Below the pieces are notes generated by a model. That model had not been told where the DNA came from and made no database searches. It saw only the letters and a program-made list of their open reading frames with translations. Positions 1 to 6,614 of a stretch of 7,897 nt of DNA are shown here, in pieces (the stretch's first letter is position 1; the number at the start of each line of letters is the position of its first letter). The DNA is from Micrococcales bacterium (lineage in GTDB: Bacteria > Actinomycetota > Actinomycetes > Actinomycetales > Dermatophilaceae): NCBI GenBank assembly GCA_003157445.1, contig PMJN01000027.1:4425-12321 (forward strand). The letters run 5' to 3'. A program made the position numbers and the translations under genes.

Positions 1-1655
1 GAGTTCTCACCAACGATCATTCCCTCATAGACCTCGGTGGTCGGCTCCAGGAACATCGCACCGCGCTCCTGCAGGTTGAACATCGCGTATGAGGTCGCGG
101 CACCTGTGCGATCGGCCACCAGCGAGCCGTTCTGCCGGGTCTTGAGCTCCCCCACCCACGGCTCGTAGTCCTCAAAGACGTGGTTGGCGATGCCAGTGCC
201 ACGGGTGTCGGTGAGGAACTCGGTCCGGAAGCCGATGAGACCGCGTGAGGGGACGACGAACTCCATCCGCACCCAACCGGTGCCATGGTTGGTCATCTGC
301 TCCATCCGACCCTTACGGATGGCCAACAGCTGAGTGATCACGCCGAGGTACTCCTCGGGGGCATCGATCGTCAGGCGCTCGAACGGCTCTTGAACCTTGC
401 CGTCGACCTCTCGGGTGACAACCTGCGGTTTGCCGACGGTCATCTCGTAGCCCTCGCGACGCATCTGCTCAACGAGGATGGCCAGAGCCAGCTCACCGCG
501 ACCCTGCACCTCCCAGGAGTTGGGGCTCTCGGTTGACACCACCCGGATCGACACGTTGCCGACGAGTTCGCGGTCGATGCGGTCCTTGATCAGGCGTGCG
601 GTGACCTTGGTGCCCTTGCTGCGTCCGACCAGCGGGGAGGTGTTGGTGCCGATCGTCATCGAGATCGCCGGCTCGTCAACGGTGATCATCGGCAACGGGA
701 TCGGATTGTCCGGGTCGGCCAGCGTCTCGCCTATCGTGATCTCGGGAATGCCCGCCAGCGCGATGATGTCGCCCGGACCGGCACTGTCCACAGGCTTGCG
801 CTCCAGCGCCTCTGTCATTAGCAGCTCGGTGATCTTGACCCGCTCGACAGTGCCGTCGGCACGACACCAGGCGGCCTGCTGGCCCTTCTTGATGGTGCCG
901 TTGTAGACGCGACAAAGCGCCAGGCGGCCAAGGAAGGGGGAGGCGTCCAAGTTGGTGACGTGAGCCTGCAACGGGGCCTCGTCGTCATACCGGGGTGCCG
1001 GGATGGTCTCCAAGATCTGCGCGAACAGCGGTTCAAGGCTGTCCTCGTCTGGCATGCCACCGTTCTCGGGGCGGGTCAGCGACGCTCGCCCGGCACGCGC
1101 CGAGGCGTAGACGATCGGAAAGTCCAGCTGCCCCTGAGCCATGGCAGCATCATCGAGCAGGTCCATGAACAGTTCATAGGTTTCGTCCACGACCGCCTCA
1201 ATGCGAGAGTCAGGACGATCGACCTTGTTGATGCACAAGATGACGGGCAACCTGGCCGCGAGCGCCTTGCGCAGGACAAAGCGCGTCTGTGGCAGAGGCC
1301 CCTCGGATGCGTCCACGAGCAGGACGACACCGTCGACCATGGACAGACCGCGCTCCACCTCCCCACCGAAGTCGGCGTGCCCGGGGGTATCGATGATGTT
1401 GACGGTGATGCCGTCGGGGTGACCGGACTTCTCGGCCGCCGGACCCTTGTACCGCACAGCAGTGTTCTTGGCGAGAATGGTGATCCCCTTCTCGCGCTCA
1501 AGATCACCGGAGTCCATGGCACGCTCGTCCACGTGCTGGTGGGCACCAAAGGCTCCGGACTGCCAGAGCATGGCGTCGACGAGGGTGGTCTTTCCGTGGT
1601 CTACGTGGGCGACGATGGCAACGTTGCGGATGTCACCGCGGGTTTGCATGGGCAT
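1..1655 (-). CDS. typA: Translational GTPase TypA/BipA, C-terminus cut off by window edge
   Basis: Ribosome-binding GTPase of the EF-G/LepA superfamily, linked in other bacteria to ribosome assembly and to growth under cold or other stress; it acts in the cytoplasm on ribosomes. The frame is open without interruption for 551 codons from 1655 down to the edge. The P-loop AHVDHGKTT covers residues 16-24, the G3 motif DTPGHADF residues 89-96 and the G4 motif NKVD residues 143-146, with a G5-like SARAG further on. The later domains are recognisable up to [11 protein letters not shown] and [11 protein letters not shown], which is typical of the TypA C-terminal domain. Full-length proteins are usually 600-640 residues, so roughly the last 60-90 lie outside. 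The start at 1655 has a GAGAG purine stretch about 10 bases upstream; a second in-frame ATG at 1649 is an alternative. The Nudix gene lies 88 bases upstream on the same strand. The identification is secure. Confidence 0.97.
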   Translation of the reverse strand, partial: MPMQTRGDIRNVAIVAHVDHGKTTLVDAMLWQSGAFGAHQHVDERAMDSGDLEREKGITILAKNTAVRYKGPAAEKSGHPDGITVNIIDTPGHADFGGEVERGLSMVDGVVLLVDASEGPLPQTRFVLRKALAARLPVILCINKVDRPDSRIEAVVDETYELFMDLLDDAAMAQGQLDFPIVYASARAGRASLTRPENGGMPDEDSLEPLFAQILETIPAPRYDDEAPLQAHVTNLDASPFLGRLALCRVYNGTIKKGQQAAWCRADGTVERVKITELLMTEALERKPVDSAGPGDIIALAGIPEITIGETLADPDNPIPLPMITVDEPAISMTIGTNTSPLVGRSKGTKVTARLIKDRIDRELVGNVSIRVVSTESPNSWEVQGRGELALAILVEQMRREGYEMTVGKPQVVTREVDGKVQEPFERLTIDAPEEYLGVITQLLAIRKGRMEQMTNHGTGWVRMEFVVPSRGLIGFRTEFLTDTRGTGIANHVFEDYEPWVGELKTRQNGSLVADRTGAATSYAMFNLQERGAMFLEPTTEVYEGMIVGEN

Positions 1656-1743
1656 GGGACAATTCTCTCAGCAATTGAGTGTGCCCCTGACCACCGGTAG
1701 GTCGAGGTCGCCGATAGTTGTAAGAAGCGCGCAGTTCAGCCCT

Positions 1744-2172
1744 TCAGCACATCATTGCAGCGATCGCCGCAATGATCGGGAGGTCGGCTGGAAGCCAGGT
1801 CACGGCATACAGCTCAGCTTTGGTGAACACCCGCAGCTGGTCGTGGTCCTGCAGGGCGCGCGGCTGACCACCGATGACCCGGGCCAGCCACACCTGCATG
1901 ACATATCGATCGCCGAGCGGCCACGCCCCGGCCAGGGGGCCGTCTAGGAGAGCGCCAAGCTCGATCTGTATCCCTAACTCCTCACGGATCTCACGGCGCA
2001 GCGCATCCCGTGGCGCCTCCCCCGGGTCGACCTTCCCGCCGGGCAGCTCCCATCCACCGGCGAGCTCGGGAGGCCCTGTCCGGCGGCCACCGAGCAGACT
2101 GGTTGGCCAGATGAGGTCGTCGACGATGGCGGCGCCGACGACGCGGATAAGGGGTGCTGGATGGCTGTCCAT
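1744..2172 (-). CDS. Nudix hydrolase, MutT2-like nucleoside triphosphate pyrophosphohydrolase
   Basis: A 142-residue Nudix enzyme, expected to cleave (deoxy)nucleoside triphosphates to the monophosphate and pyrophosphate and so clean the nucleotide pool. A complete Nudix box spans residues 46-68 and fits GX5EX7REUXEEXGU exactly, with E52, R60, E61, E64 and E65 as the metal-binding and catalytic set. The stretch just before it, [15 protein letters not shown], resembles mycobacterial MutT2, which acts on dCTP and related cytosine nucleotides. Oxidised-purine substrates are also possible, so the exact substrate is not fixed. The start at 2172 gives [17 protein letters not shown], which leads directly into the first strand of the fold. 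The frame stays open upstream to 2340, but that would overlap the divergent dehydratase gene, and the extra residues do not look like Nudix sequence. No good ribosome binding site is visible before 2172. typA follows 88 bases downstream on the same strand, so the two may share a transcript. Confidence 0.88.
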   Translation of the reverse strand: MDSHPAPLIRVVGAAIVDDLIWPTSLLGGRRTGPPELAGGWELPGGKVDPGEAPRDALRREIREELGIQIELGALLDGPLAGAWPLGDRYVMQVWLARVIGGQPRALQDHDQLRVFTKAELYAVTWLPADLPIIAAIAAMMC

Positions 2173-2301
2173 GATCGCAAGACAGTCTGCCCGCTGCCGG
2201 GTCCCGAGAACGTGTCCGGGTCCACCGGTGACCGTCGCACACCGCAAGACACGAATCAGACCACTTCTCGACAAGGCAGCCAGAGGTGTCAGGGTGGAGC
2301 T

Positions 2302-2616
2302 ATGAGCCGACTGATTACCGACGAGGAGATCACCCGACAACTGGGCAGCCTGCCAGGATGGCGGCGAGACGGCGACAGCCTCGTGGCCTCATACGAGGCA
2401 CCCGACTTTCCGGCTGCTGTTCAGCTGATCGTCGATGTTGGCGACCAAGCCGAACAGATGGGCCATCACCCAGACGTCGACCTACGCTGGAAGGTCACCC
2501 ACTGGAGGTTGTCAACACATTCCGCCGGCGGCCTGACCCAGCTCGACATCGAGCTGGCCCACTTGATCTCACAGGCTGCGGCGCGACTCGCAGCGGTAGT
2601 AACGAAGTCGCCTTGA
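2302..2616 (+). CDS. Pterin-4a-carbinolamine dehydratase
   Basis: A 104-residue protein of the PCD/DCoH family. It dehydrates 4a-hydroxytetrahydropterin to quinonoid dihydropterin, recycling the cofactor of aromatic amino acid hydroxylases. The family signature is clear: residues 51-57 read EQMGHHP, giving the catalytic pair His55-His56, followed by the third histidine His73 in [10 protein letters not shown] and the C-terminal helix LDIELAHLI. The length is normal for the family. The start at 2302 is supported by a purine-rich AGGGTGGAG at 2291-2299. No phenylalanine hydroxylase or other pterin-dependent hydroxylase is in the window, which is common for bacterial members, so the physiological partner is unknown. 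Its stop codon lies 8 bases before the ATG of the metal transporter gene, which suggests co-transcription. It diverges from the Nudix gene across a 129-base gap (2173-2301) that must hold any promoters for both directions; I could not pick out a convincing one. Confidence 0.93.
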   Translation: MSRLITDEEITRQLGSLPGWRRDGDSLVASYEAPDFPAAVQLIVDVGDQAEQMGHHPDVDLRWKVTHWRLSTHSAGGLTQLDIELAHLISQAAARLAAVVTKSP

Positions 2617-2624
2617 GCGAGCAG

Positions 2625-3329
2625 ATGCAGAACCACCAGGAGCCGCACAAGGGCAACATCTCCCTTCGGTTGAACTGGCTGCGGGCCGGGGTCCTTGGAG
2701 GCAACGACGGCATCGTGTCGACCGCGGGCATCGTCTTGGGCGTGGCTGGAGCAACCTCCACGCGGACCACGATCCTTACCGCAGGCGTCGCGGGCCTGAC
2801 CGCTGGCGCGATGAGCATGGCTGTGGGTGAGTACGTCTCGGTCAGCTCCCAGCGCGACACCGAGAAGGCACTGCTAGAAAAGGAACGCGGCGAGCTACGC
2901 GAAACCCCCGAGGAAGAGCTCGCAGAGCTCACCGACATGTACGCCGCCAAAGGACTTTCGCACGATCTAGCCGCCAAGGTGGCGGAGCAGCTGACCGAAA
3001 GAGACGCACTCGCAGCGCACGCAGAGGTGGAGCTGGGCATCAACCCCGGCAACCTGAGCAGCCCGTGGCACGCGGCCTTGGCATCCATGATGGCGTTCAC
3101 GCTGGGTTCCCTGCTTCCGCTGATCGCGATCGCCGTGCCACCCCCGCATCTTCGGGTGCCGATCACGGTGGCCGCAGTTTTGGTGGCTCTAGCCATAACT
3201 GGGCTGGTGTCCGCCCGACTCGGGACGGCTCCGCTGACAAGGCCGTTGTGGCGTAACGTGATTGGTGGAAGCTTAGCGATGGGTATCACTTACGCCATAG
3301 GCACCTTGCTTGGCCACCTGACGCTCTAG
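2625..3329 (+). CDS. VIT1/CCC1-family iron/manganese transporter
   Basis: A 234-residue integral membrane protein of the vacuolar iron transporter family. Plant and yeast relatives move Fe2+ or Mn2+ out of the cytoplasm; bacterial ones are thought to export these metals. The hallmark RAGVLGGNDGIVSTAGIVLG (residues 20-39) lies in the first membrane helix and carries Asp28. The second helix contains GAMSMAVGEYVSVSSQ (61-76) with Met65 and Glu69, matching the metal-path positions described for plant VIT1. A soluble helical region follows (about 77-145), rich in glutamates, where the family binds metal. Three more hydrophobic segments lie near 150-170, 178-198 and 210-230, giving five in all. The ATG at 2625 is chosen because family similarity begins soon after it; its ribosome binding site is weak. 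An in-frame TTG at 2613 overlaps the TGA of the preceding dehydratase gene and could allow coupled translation instead. Which metal is transported cannot be read from the sequence. Confidence 0.92.
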   Translation: MQNHQEPHKGNISLRLNWLRAGVLGGNDGIVSTAGIVLGVAGATSTRTTILTAGVAGLTAGAMSMAVGEYVSVSSQRDTEKALLEKERGELRETPEEELAELTDMYAAKGLSHDLAAKVAEQLTERDALAAHAEVELGINPGNLSSPWHAALASMMAFTLGSLLPLIAIAVPPPHLRVPITVAAVLVALAITGLVSARLGTAPLTRPLWRNVIGGSLAMGITYAIGTLLGHLTL

Positions 3330-3341
3330 TTAGGCGGCGTC

Positions 3342-3362
3342 TGGATCCGCGATTTGGATCCA
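3342..3362 (+). terminator. Short hairpin after the metal transporter gene, possible terminator
   Basis: TGGATCC at 3342-3348 pairs with GGATCCA at 3356-3362 across a 7-base loop, giving a 7-bp stem 12 bases after the stop of the transporter gene. There is no U-tract and the stem is short, so termination is only a possibility. Each arm contains the palindrome GGATCC, so the site could also simply be a chance repeat. Confidence 0.3.
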
Positions 3363-3609
3363 CCATTTGTGGCGCTCGGCAGCACCTGGGGCCAACACGT
3401 CGCCTGGACCCGTCTCGCTGTGCGCTGGAGAACAGAGTCACACTTCAGCGACGACGCGATGGCTGTGCGGTACTACTGGGCGCCGAATCCAGAGCCCACC
3501 CAGGCCACCACCACAGCCGACATCCACGCCAAGCCCATCGCGATCAAGGGCCCATGTGCCGGCCGGGACTGGATGCCGTCGAGATAACTTCAACTGACAG
3601 ACTGCTCGT
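3363..3609. other. Intergenic stretch with no supported gene
   Basis: The rest of the gap between the metal transporter and the DMT protein. A 77-codon frame (3354-3587, plus) opens with TTG, lacks a ribosome binding site and shows no family motif. A 21-codon hydrophobic minus-strand frame near 3480-3547 is equally unsupported. A weak TAACTT at 3585-3590 could be a -10 element for the DMT gene, but no matching -35 is evident. Confidence 0.5.
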
Positions 3610-4434
3610 ATGGTCCTGGGGTTGGCGTGTGCACTGTTCGCAGCCCTGGGTTATGGCAGCGCATCGGTCCTGCAGAGCGTTGCCGCACGCAAAGCCGAGT
3701 CCAGCACCGGCCTTGACCCGGCCCTGTTGGTTCGCCTGACGAGGTCGGCTCCGTATGTCTTGGGGCTCGGCTTGGATGCGACGGCCTTCTTGGCGTCACT
3801 GGTAGCTCTGCGGACGCTGCCCTTGTTTCTCGTGCAGTCCGCCGTCGCTGCCAGCGTCGGTGTCACGGCAGTCATTGCGGCAGCCATCGGGGTCCGTTTG
3901 CGCAGTCGTGAGATCGCCTCACTGGTCATCCTCGGCGCCGGACTGCTGCTGCTGGCGGCCTCGGCCCAGCCGGAGCAGGGAAGACCTCTGACACTGACCG
4001 TACGATGGGGGTTGCTCTCCAGTGTTGTCATCCTGGGTGCCGCAGGAGCGCTCGCGGCCCGATCGAACCGGCGCTCAAGCACATCAGCTCTTGCTGTTCT
4101 GGGTGGGCTCGCCTTCACGATTGTGGCCGTCTCGGCACGCAGCCTGACCGTGCCTAGTCCCCTGTGGCATGTCCTGGCTGACCCGGGGTTATGGGCCATT
4201 CTCGCCTTGGGCGGGCTGGGGATGCTGCTGTTCACCACAGCTCTGCAGCGGGGGTCGGTGACAAGTGCCACCGCCCTGACCTTCGCCGTCGAGACGATCG
4301 TTCCCGCGGGCATCGGTCTGGCATTCCTCGGAGACAGCACGCGCCCCGGTTTTGCAGCGGTCGCGGCAGTCGGCTTCGTCCTGACTATCGCAGGGACACT
4401 GGCCCTTGCGACAGACCCTTCACTGCCTGGCTAG
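3610..4434 (+). CDS. DMT/EamA-like multi-spanning membrane protein
   Basis: A 274-residue, very hydrophobic protein with about nine to ten predicted membrane segments (roughly 3-25, 48-68, 73-93, 101-118, 134-150, 158-177, 191-211, 221-241 and 247-268). The internal two-half layout and the length fit the drug/metabolite transporter superfamily. In both halves a short polar or charged stretch leads into a helix rich in small residues, for example LPLFLVQSAVAASVGVTAVI in the first and TALTFAVETIVPAGIGLAFL in the second. The second resembles the last EamA repeat, where a conserved glutamate and proline sit in the helix. Substrate and direction of transport cannot be told. The ATG at 3610 starts right at the first membrane helix, but no clear Shine-Dalgarno sequence precedes it. 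The malic enzyme gene begins 36 bases after its stop on the same strand, so co-transcription is likely and a role in moving an organic acid or amino acid is conceivable; that is inference only. Confidence 0.8.
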   Translation: MVLGLACALFAALGYGSASVLQSVAARKAESSTGLDPALLVRLTRSAPYVLGLGLDATAFLASLVALRTLPLFLVQSAVAASVGVTAVIAAAIGVRLRSREIASLVILGAGLLLLAASAQPEQGRPLTLTVRWGLLSSVVILGAAGALAARSNRRSSTSALAVLGGLAFTIVAVSARSLTVPSPLWHVLADPGLWAILALGGLGMLLFTTALQRGSVTSATALTFAVETIVPAGIGLAFLGDSTRPGFAAVAAVGFVLTIAGTLALATDPSLPG

Positions 4435-4470
4435 AATCCGCACAACACAACCCCGCGCAAGGAGACGTCA

Positions 4471-5859
4471 ATGCCTTCAACCAGTCCCGGTTACTCGATC
4501 ACCGTCCGCGTTGAGGTGCCCGCGGGGGGCACGGCCACGGCTGCGCTGACCAGCGCCGTGGGAACAGCGGGCGGCGCACTGACCGCCCTGGATGTTGTGG
4601 AGAGCCAGACGGACCGCATGGTGGTCGACGTCACCTGTGATACCTCGGGCGAGACTCACGCCGACGAAATCACCAAAGCCATCGCCGCAATCCCCGGCGC
4701 AGCCGTGCGTAAAGTGAGCGATCGTACCTTTCTCATGCACCTCGGCGGCAAGATCGAAGTCACCCCCAAGGTGCCCCTGAAGCACCGCGACGACCTATCC
4801 CGTGCCTACACCCCCGGGGTGGCGCGCGTGTGCATGGCCATTGCCGAGCACCCCGAGGACGCACGACACCTGACCATCAAACGCAACACCGTGGCCGTGG
4901 TCACCGACGGCTCGGCCGTGCTTGGTCTGGGCAACATCGGGGCGGCCGCCTCGCTGCCAGTGATGGAGGGTAAGGCAGCCCTGTTCAAGCAGTTCGGCGG
5001 TGTCGACGCCTGGCCGGTCTGCCTCGACACCCAGGACACCGACACCCTGGTAGAGATCGTCCGGGCCATGGCTCCCGTGTATGGCGGCATCAACCTGGAG
5101 GACATCTCGGCCCCCCGTTGCTTCGAGATCGAGGCCCGGCTGCGCGAACTCCTGGACATCCCGGTCTTTCACGACGACCAACACGGCACAGCCATCGTGG
5201 TACTTGCGGCGCTGACCAACGCGCTTCGAGTCGTCGACAAACGCATCGAGGACGTACGCATCGTTGTATCCGGGGTTGGCGCGGCCGGGAACGCGATCAT
5301 CCGACTGCTCCTGGCTCAAGGCGCCGGTGAGATCATCGGGTGCGGCCGTGATGGCGCCGTGCACTCGGGCCAGAAGAACATGGACCAATTCCGTACCTGG
5401 ATCGCCGAGAACACCAACAGCGCCAACCTCGCCGGCTCCCTCAAAGAGGTGCTGGTCGGGGCCGACGTCTTCATCGGGGTCTCTGCACCCAACCTACTTA
5501 CCGGCGAGGACATCGCGACCATGGCCAAGGACGCCATTGTCTTCGCGCTGGCCAACCCGGTCTCCGAAGTGGACCCCGTGCAGGCAAGCAAGTACGCCGC
5601 GGTCGTGGCCACCGGACGCTCCGACTACCCGAACCAGATCAACAACGTGCTCGTCTTTCCCGGGTTCTTCCGCGGTCTGTTGGACGCCGGCGTCTCGGAC
5701 ATCACCGACGCGATGCTAATCGCCGCGGCCCACGCCATCGCCGACAAGGTCCAGGCCGACCAGCTCAACTCCAGTTACATCGTCCCCAGCGTCTTCGACG
5801 CCAGTGTGGCCCCTGCGGTGGCCGCCGCGGTGCGTGGAGTGGCCACCGCCCAGGGATGA
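4471..5859 (+). CDS. NAD(P)-dependent malic enzyme with N-terminal ACT domain
   Basis: A 462-residue short-form bacterial malic enzyme, which oxidatively decarboxylates malate to pyruvate and CO2 with reduction of NAD(P). Residues about 8-85 form an ACT domain, the small ligand-binding module that usually senses amino acids, so allosteric control is likely. The catalytic part follows. [11 protein letters not shown] (110-120) holds the general-acid Tyr113. [18 protein letters not shown] (165-182) holds the catalytic lysine region with Lys168. Glu210-Asp211 in [13 protein letters not shown] and Asp235-Asp236 in HDDQHGTA are the metal ligands. The Rossmann loop [10 protein letters not shown] spans 267-276, and [15 protein letters not shown] lies near the end. 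At the tip of the second Rossmann strand, where NAD-dependent relatives carry Asp (as in DRKG), this protein has Gly292 (GCGRDG), so the cofactor preference is open. AAGGAGA at 4459-4465, 5 bases from the ATG, fixes the start. The DMT membrane protein gene lies 36 bases upstream. Confidence 0.95.
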   Translation: MPSTSPGYSITVRVEVPAGGTATAALTSAVGTAGGALTALDVVESQTDRMVVDVTCDTSGETHADEITKAIAAIPGAAVRKVSDRTFLMHLGGKIEVTPKVPLKHRDDLSRAYTPGVARVCMAIAEHPEDARHLTIKRNTVAVVTDGSAVLGLGNIGAAASLPVMEGKAALFKQFGGVDAWPVCLDTQDTDTLVEIVRAMAPVYGGINLEDISAPRCFEIEARLRELLDIPVFHDDQHGTAIVVLAALTNALRVVDKRIEDVRIVVSGVGAAGNAIIRLLLAQGAGEIIGCGRDGAVHSGQKNMDQFRTWIAENTNSANLAGSLKEVLVGADVFIGVSAPNLLTGEDIATMAKDAIVFALANPVSEVDPVQASKYAAVVATGRSDYPNQINNVLVFPGFFRGLLDAGVSDITDAMLIAAAHAIADKVQADQLNSSYIVPSVFDASVAPAVAAAVRGVATAQG

Positions 5860-5961
5860 CCCTCAGGCAAGTGACCCGGCAAGGTCGTCGCGCTCGAACC
5901 TGCCAGCACTGGCCAGCAACGTGATCACCGCGCTTCAGTGCGAATGCGCCCCATTTCGGCC

Positions 5962-6001
5962 ATGACAACGACGACCTCCGAGAGGAGGTCGTCGTTGTCA
6001 T
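5962..6001 (+). terminator. Perfect 18-bp hairpin with GAGA tetraloop downstream of malic enzyme
   Basis: The arm ATGACAACGACGACCTCC (5962-5979) pairs without mismatch with 5984-6001 across the loop GAGA, a GNRA-type tetraloop closed by C-G. It starts 102 bases after the malic enzyme stop. No U-tract follows on either strand, which matches the U-less terminators common in GC-rich actinomycetes. It is most likely the transcription end of the DMT/malic enzyme unit and, being symmetric, could work in both directions. Confidence 0.7.
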
Positions 6002-6147
6002 CTCGTCGCGGCACTGCGCGAACCCGGTGAGGATGATGCCGGTTGCACCTACCTGCCGACCTCAGGCCAGACGACACATCGGTCACGTCGTTCACAACGC
6101 TACCGACTCAGCGGCCCACAGACGTGCTGGCGCAGGAAGCTCGATAG

Positions 6148-6375
6148 CCCCCAGTTCGCGATGGCTTCGGTGAGGGCGAGGCCCGCCGAGCGCGGTGGAA
6201 TCATCTGTTCGGCCACGACCGCGACGCCCTCACCGCGGGTCCCACGACGGTGCTCTTCCTCGACCACGCCGTACGAGAAGCCTCGGGCAAAGCATTCGAT
6301 CGCCCCCGGATCCGGGCGAACCACGCTTCGAAACTACGCCGCTTCGTCCACTGGCTGCCAGCGATGTACCCGTGA
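6148..6375 (+). pseudogene. Coding-like remnant of an unidentified gene
   Basis: This frame runs from a TAG at 6145-6147 to a TGA at 6373-6375 and has no plausible ATG start or ribosome binding site at its beginning. Even so, the product reads like folded protein rather than an out-of-frame shadow: it contains LTAGPTTVLFLDHAVREASG, followed by KAFDRPRIRANHASKLRRFV and HWLPAMYP, with a balanced residue mix and mostly G or C at the third codon position. The other frames over the same bases are Arg/Ser/Pro-rich. I do not recognise the family. The simplest reading is the C-terminal end of a gene whose 5' part has been lost. It could instead be a small real gene with an unusual start, or a chance frame in GC-rich DNA. 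Confidence 0.35.
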
Positions 6376-6397
6376 TCAAGAATTCGCTGACAACCCG

Positions 6398-6437
6398 TTG
6401 ACAGCCCACCCCCGGAAAGGGAAGATTCGGATCCGAA
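6398..6437 (+). promoter_or_regulatory. TTGACA box with adjoining 12-bp perfect palindrome, candidate operator upstream of xylF
   Basis: A consensus -35 hexamer TTGACA lies at 6398-6403. Seventeen bases later sits a poor -10 match, GAAGAT (6421-6426). Overlapping its end is the perfect palindrome TTCGGATCCGAA (6426-6437). A dimeric repressor bound there would cover the -10 and start region of this promoter, as is usual for sugar-uptake genes. The site is about 180 bases before the xylF start. The palindrome is seen directly; regulator and function are inferred. Confidence 0.35.
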
Positions 6438-6493
6438 GGTTGGTCAAAGATCTGCCCGCCTGTCGTAGTAGCTACGGACTTGCCTGGCGCTTC

Positions 6494-6523
6494 TTGAATA
6501 GCCCTTGCTCATCACATTTAAAT
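6494..6523 (+). promoter_or_regulatory. Candidate xylF promoter
   Basis: TTGAAT (6494-6499) and TTAAAT (6518-6523) are separated by 18 bases and match the -35 and -10 consensus at four of six positions each. This is the most AT-rich patch upstream of xylF and would give a leader of about 85 bases. It is an alternative to, or works alongside, the TTGACA site further upstream. Confidence 0.35.
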
Positions 6524-6614
6524 AACGACACCCCGATGAAGTTGCGGTTGAACGCGACAGTGGGACGATACGGCTTTGGGTCATAGGGGTGAGTCGCCAA
6601 CGGAAGGAAGATCG

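Larger units (their letters stand above)
5860..6614. other. 755-base gap between malic enzyme and xylF
   Basis: The largest non-genic stretch in the window. It contains, in order: about 100 bases with nothing recognisable; a perfect 18-bp hairpin (5962-6001); about 145 featureless bases; a coding-like remnant (6148-6375); and a more AT-rich leader with candidate promoters and short perfect palindromes ahead of xylF (6398-6614). A plus-strand frame stays open through much of it (up to 6586), but its product is Arg/Ser/Pro-rich, as expected for an out-of-frame reading of GC-rich DNA, so I do not call it a gene. Confidence 0.6.

Noticed and set aside
1..1655. Possible frameshift in typA, because only antisense or short frames stood out at first in this region
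   Set aside because: Reading codons at several points (near 3, 420, 600, 900, 1390 and 1640) gives one continuous frame with TypA sequence throughout; it merely lacks a stop because the gene runs off the edge.
1660..1677. CAATT/AATTG inverted repeat just upstream of the typA start, with the purine stretch in its loop
   Set aside because: Only a 5-bp, mostly A-U stem; too weak to claim as a translational control hairpin.
960..1700. 246-codon plus-strand open frame
   Set aside because: It lies antisense to typA, whose reading frame carries all the GTPase motifs; the plus-strand product is a shadow.
2176..2251. 9-base direct repeat CGCAAGACA at 2176-2184 and 2243-2251 between the Nudix and dehydratase genes
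   Set aside because: Two imperfectly spaced copies with no further symmetry; plausible by chance, and no promoter elements line up with them.
2173..2340. Longer N-terminus for the Nudix protein (start at 2340)
   Set aside because: The extra 56 residues overlap the start of the divergent dehydratase gene and show no Nudix-fold features; the first strand begins just after 2172.
2286..2624. Upstream extension of the metal transporter frame
   Set aside because: It reads through the dehydratase gene in another frame and yields an Arg-rich sequence unlike any transporter N-terminus; family similarity begins after 2625.
3354..3587. 77-codon plus-strand frame between the metal transporter and the DMT protein
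   Set aside because: It begins with TTG inside the hairpin region, has no Shine-Dalgarno sequence and shows no recognisable domain.
6161..6586. 141-codon plus-strand open frame upstream of xylF
   Set aside because: The product is rich in Arg, Ser and Pro with no motif, it lacks a ribosome binding site, and it overlaps the more protein-like remnant frame and the xylF promoter area.
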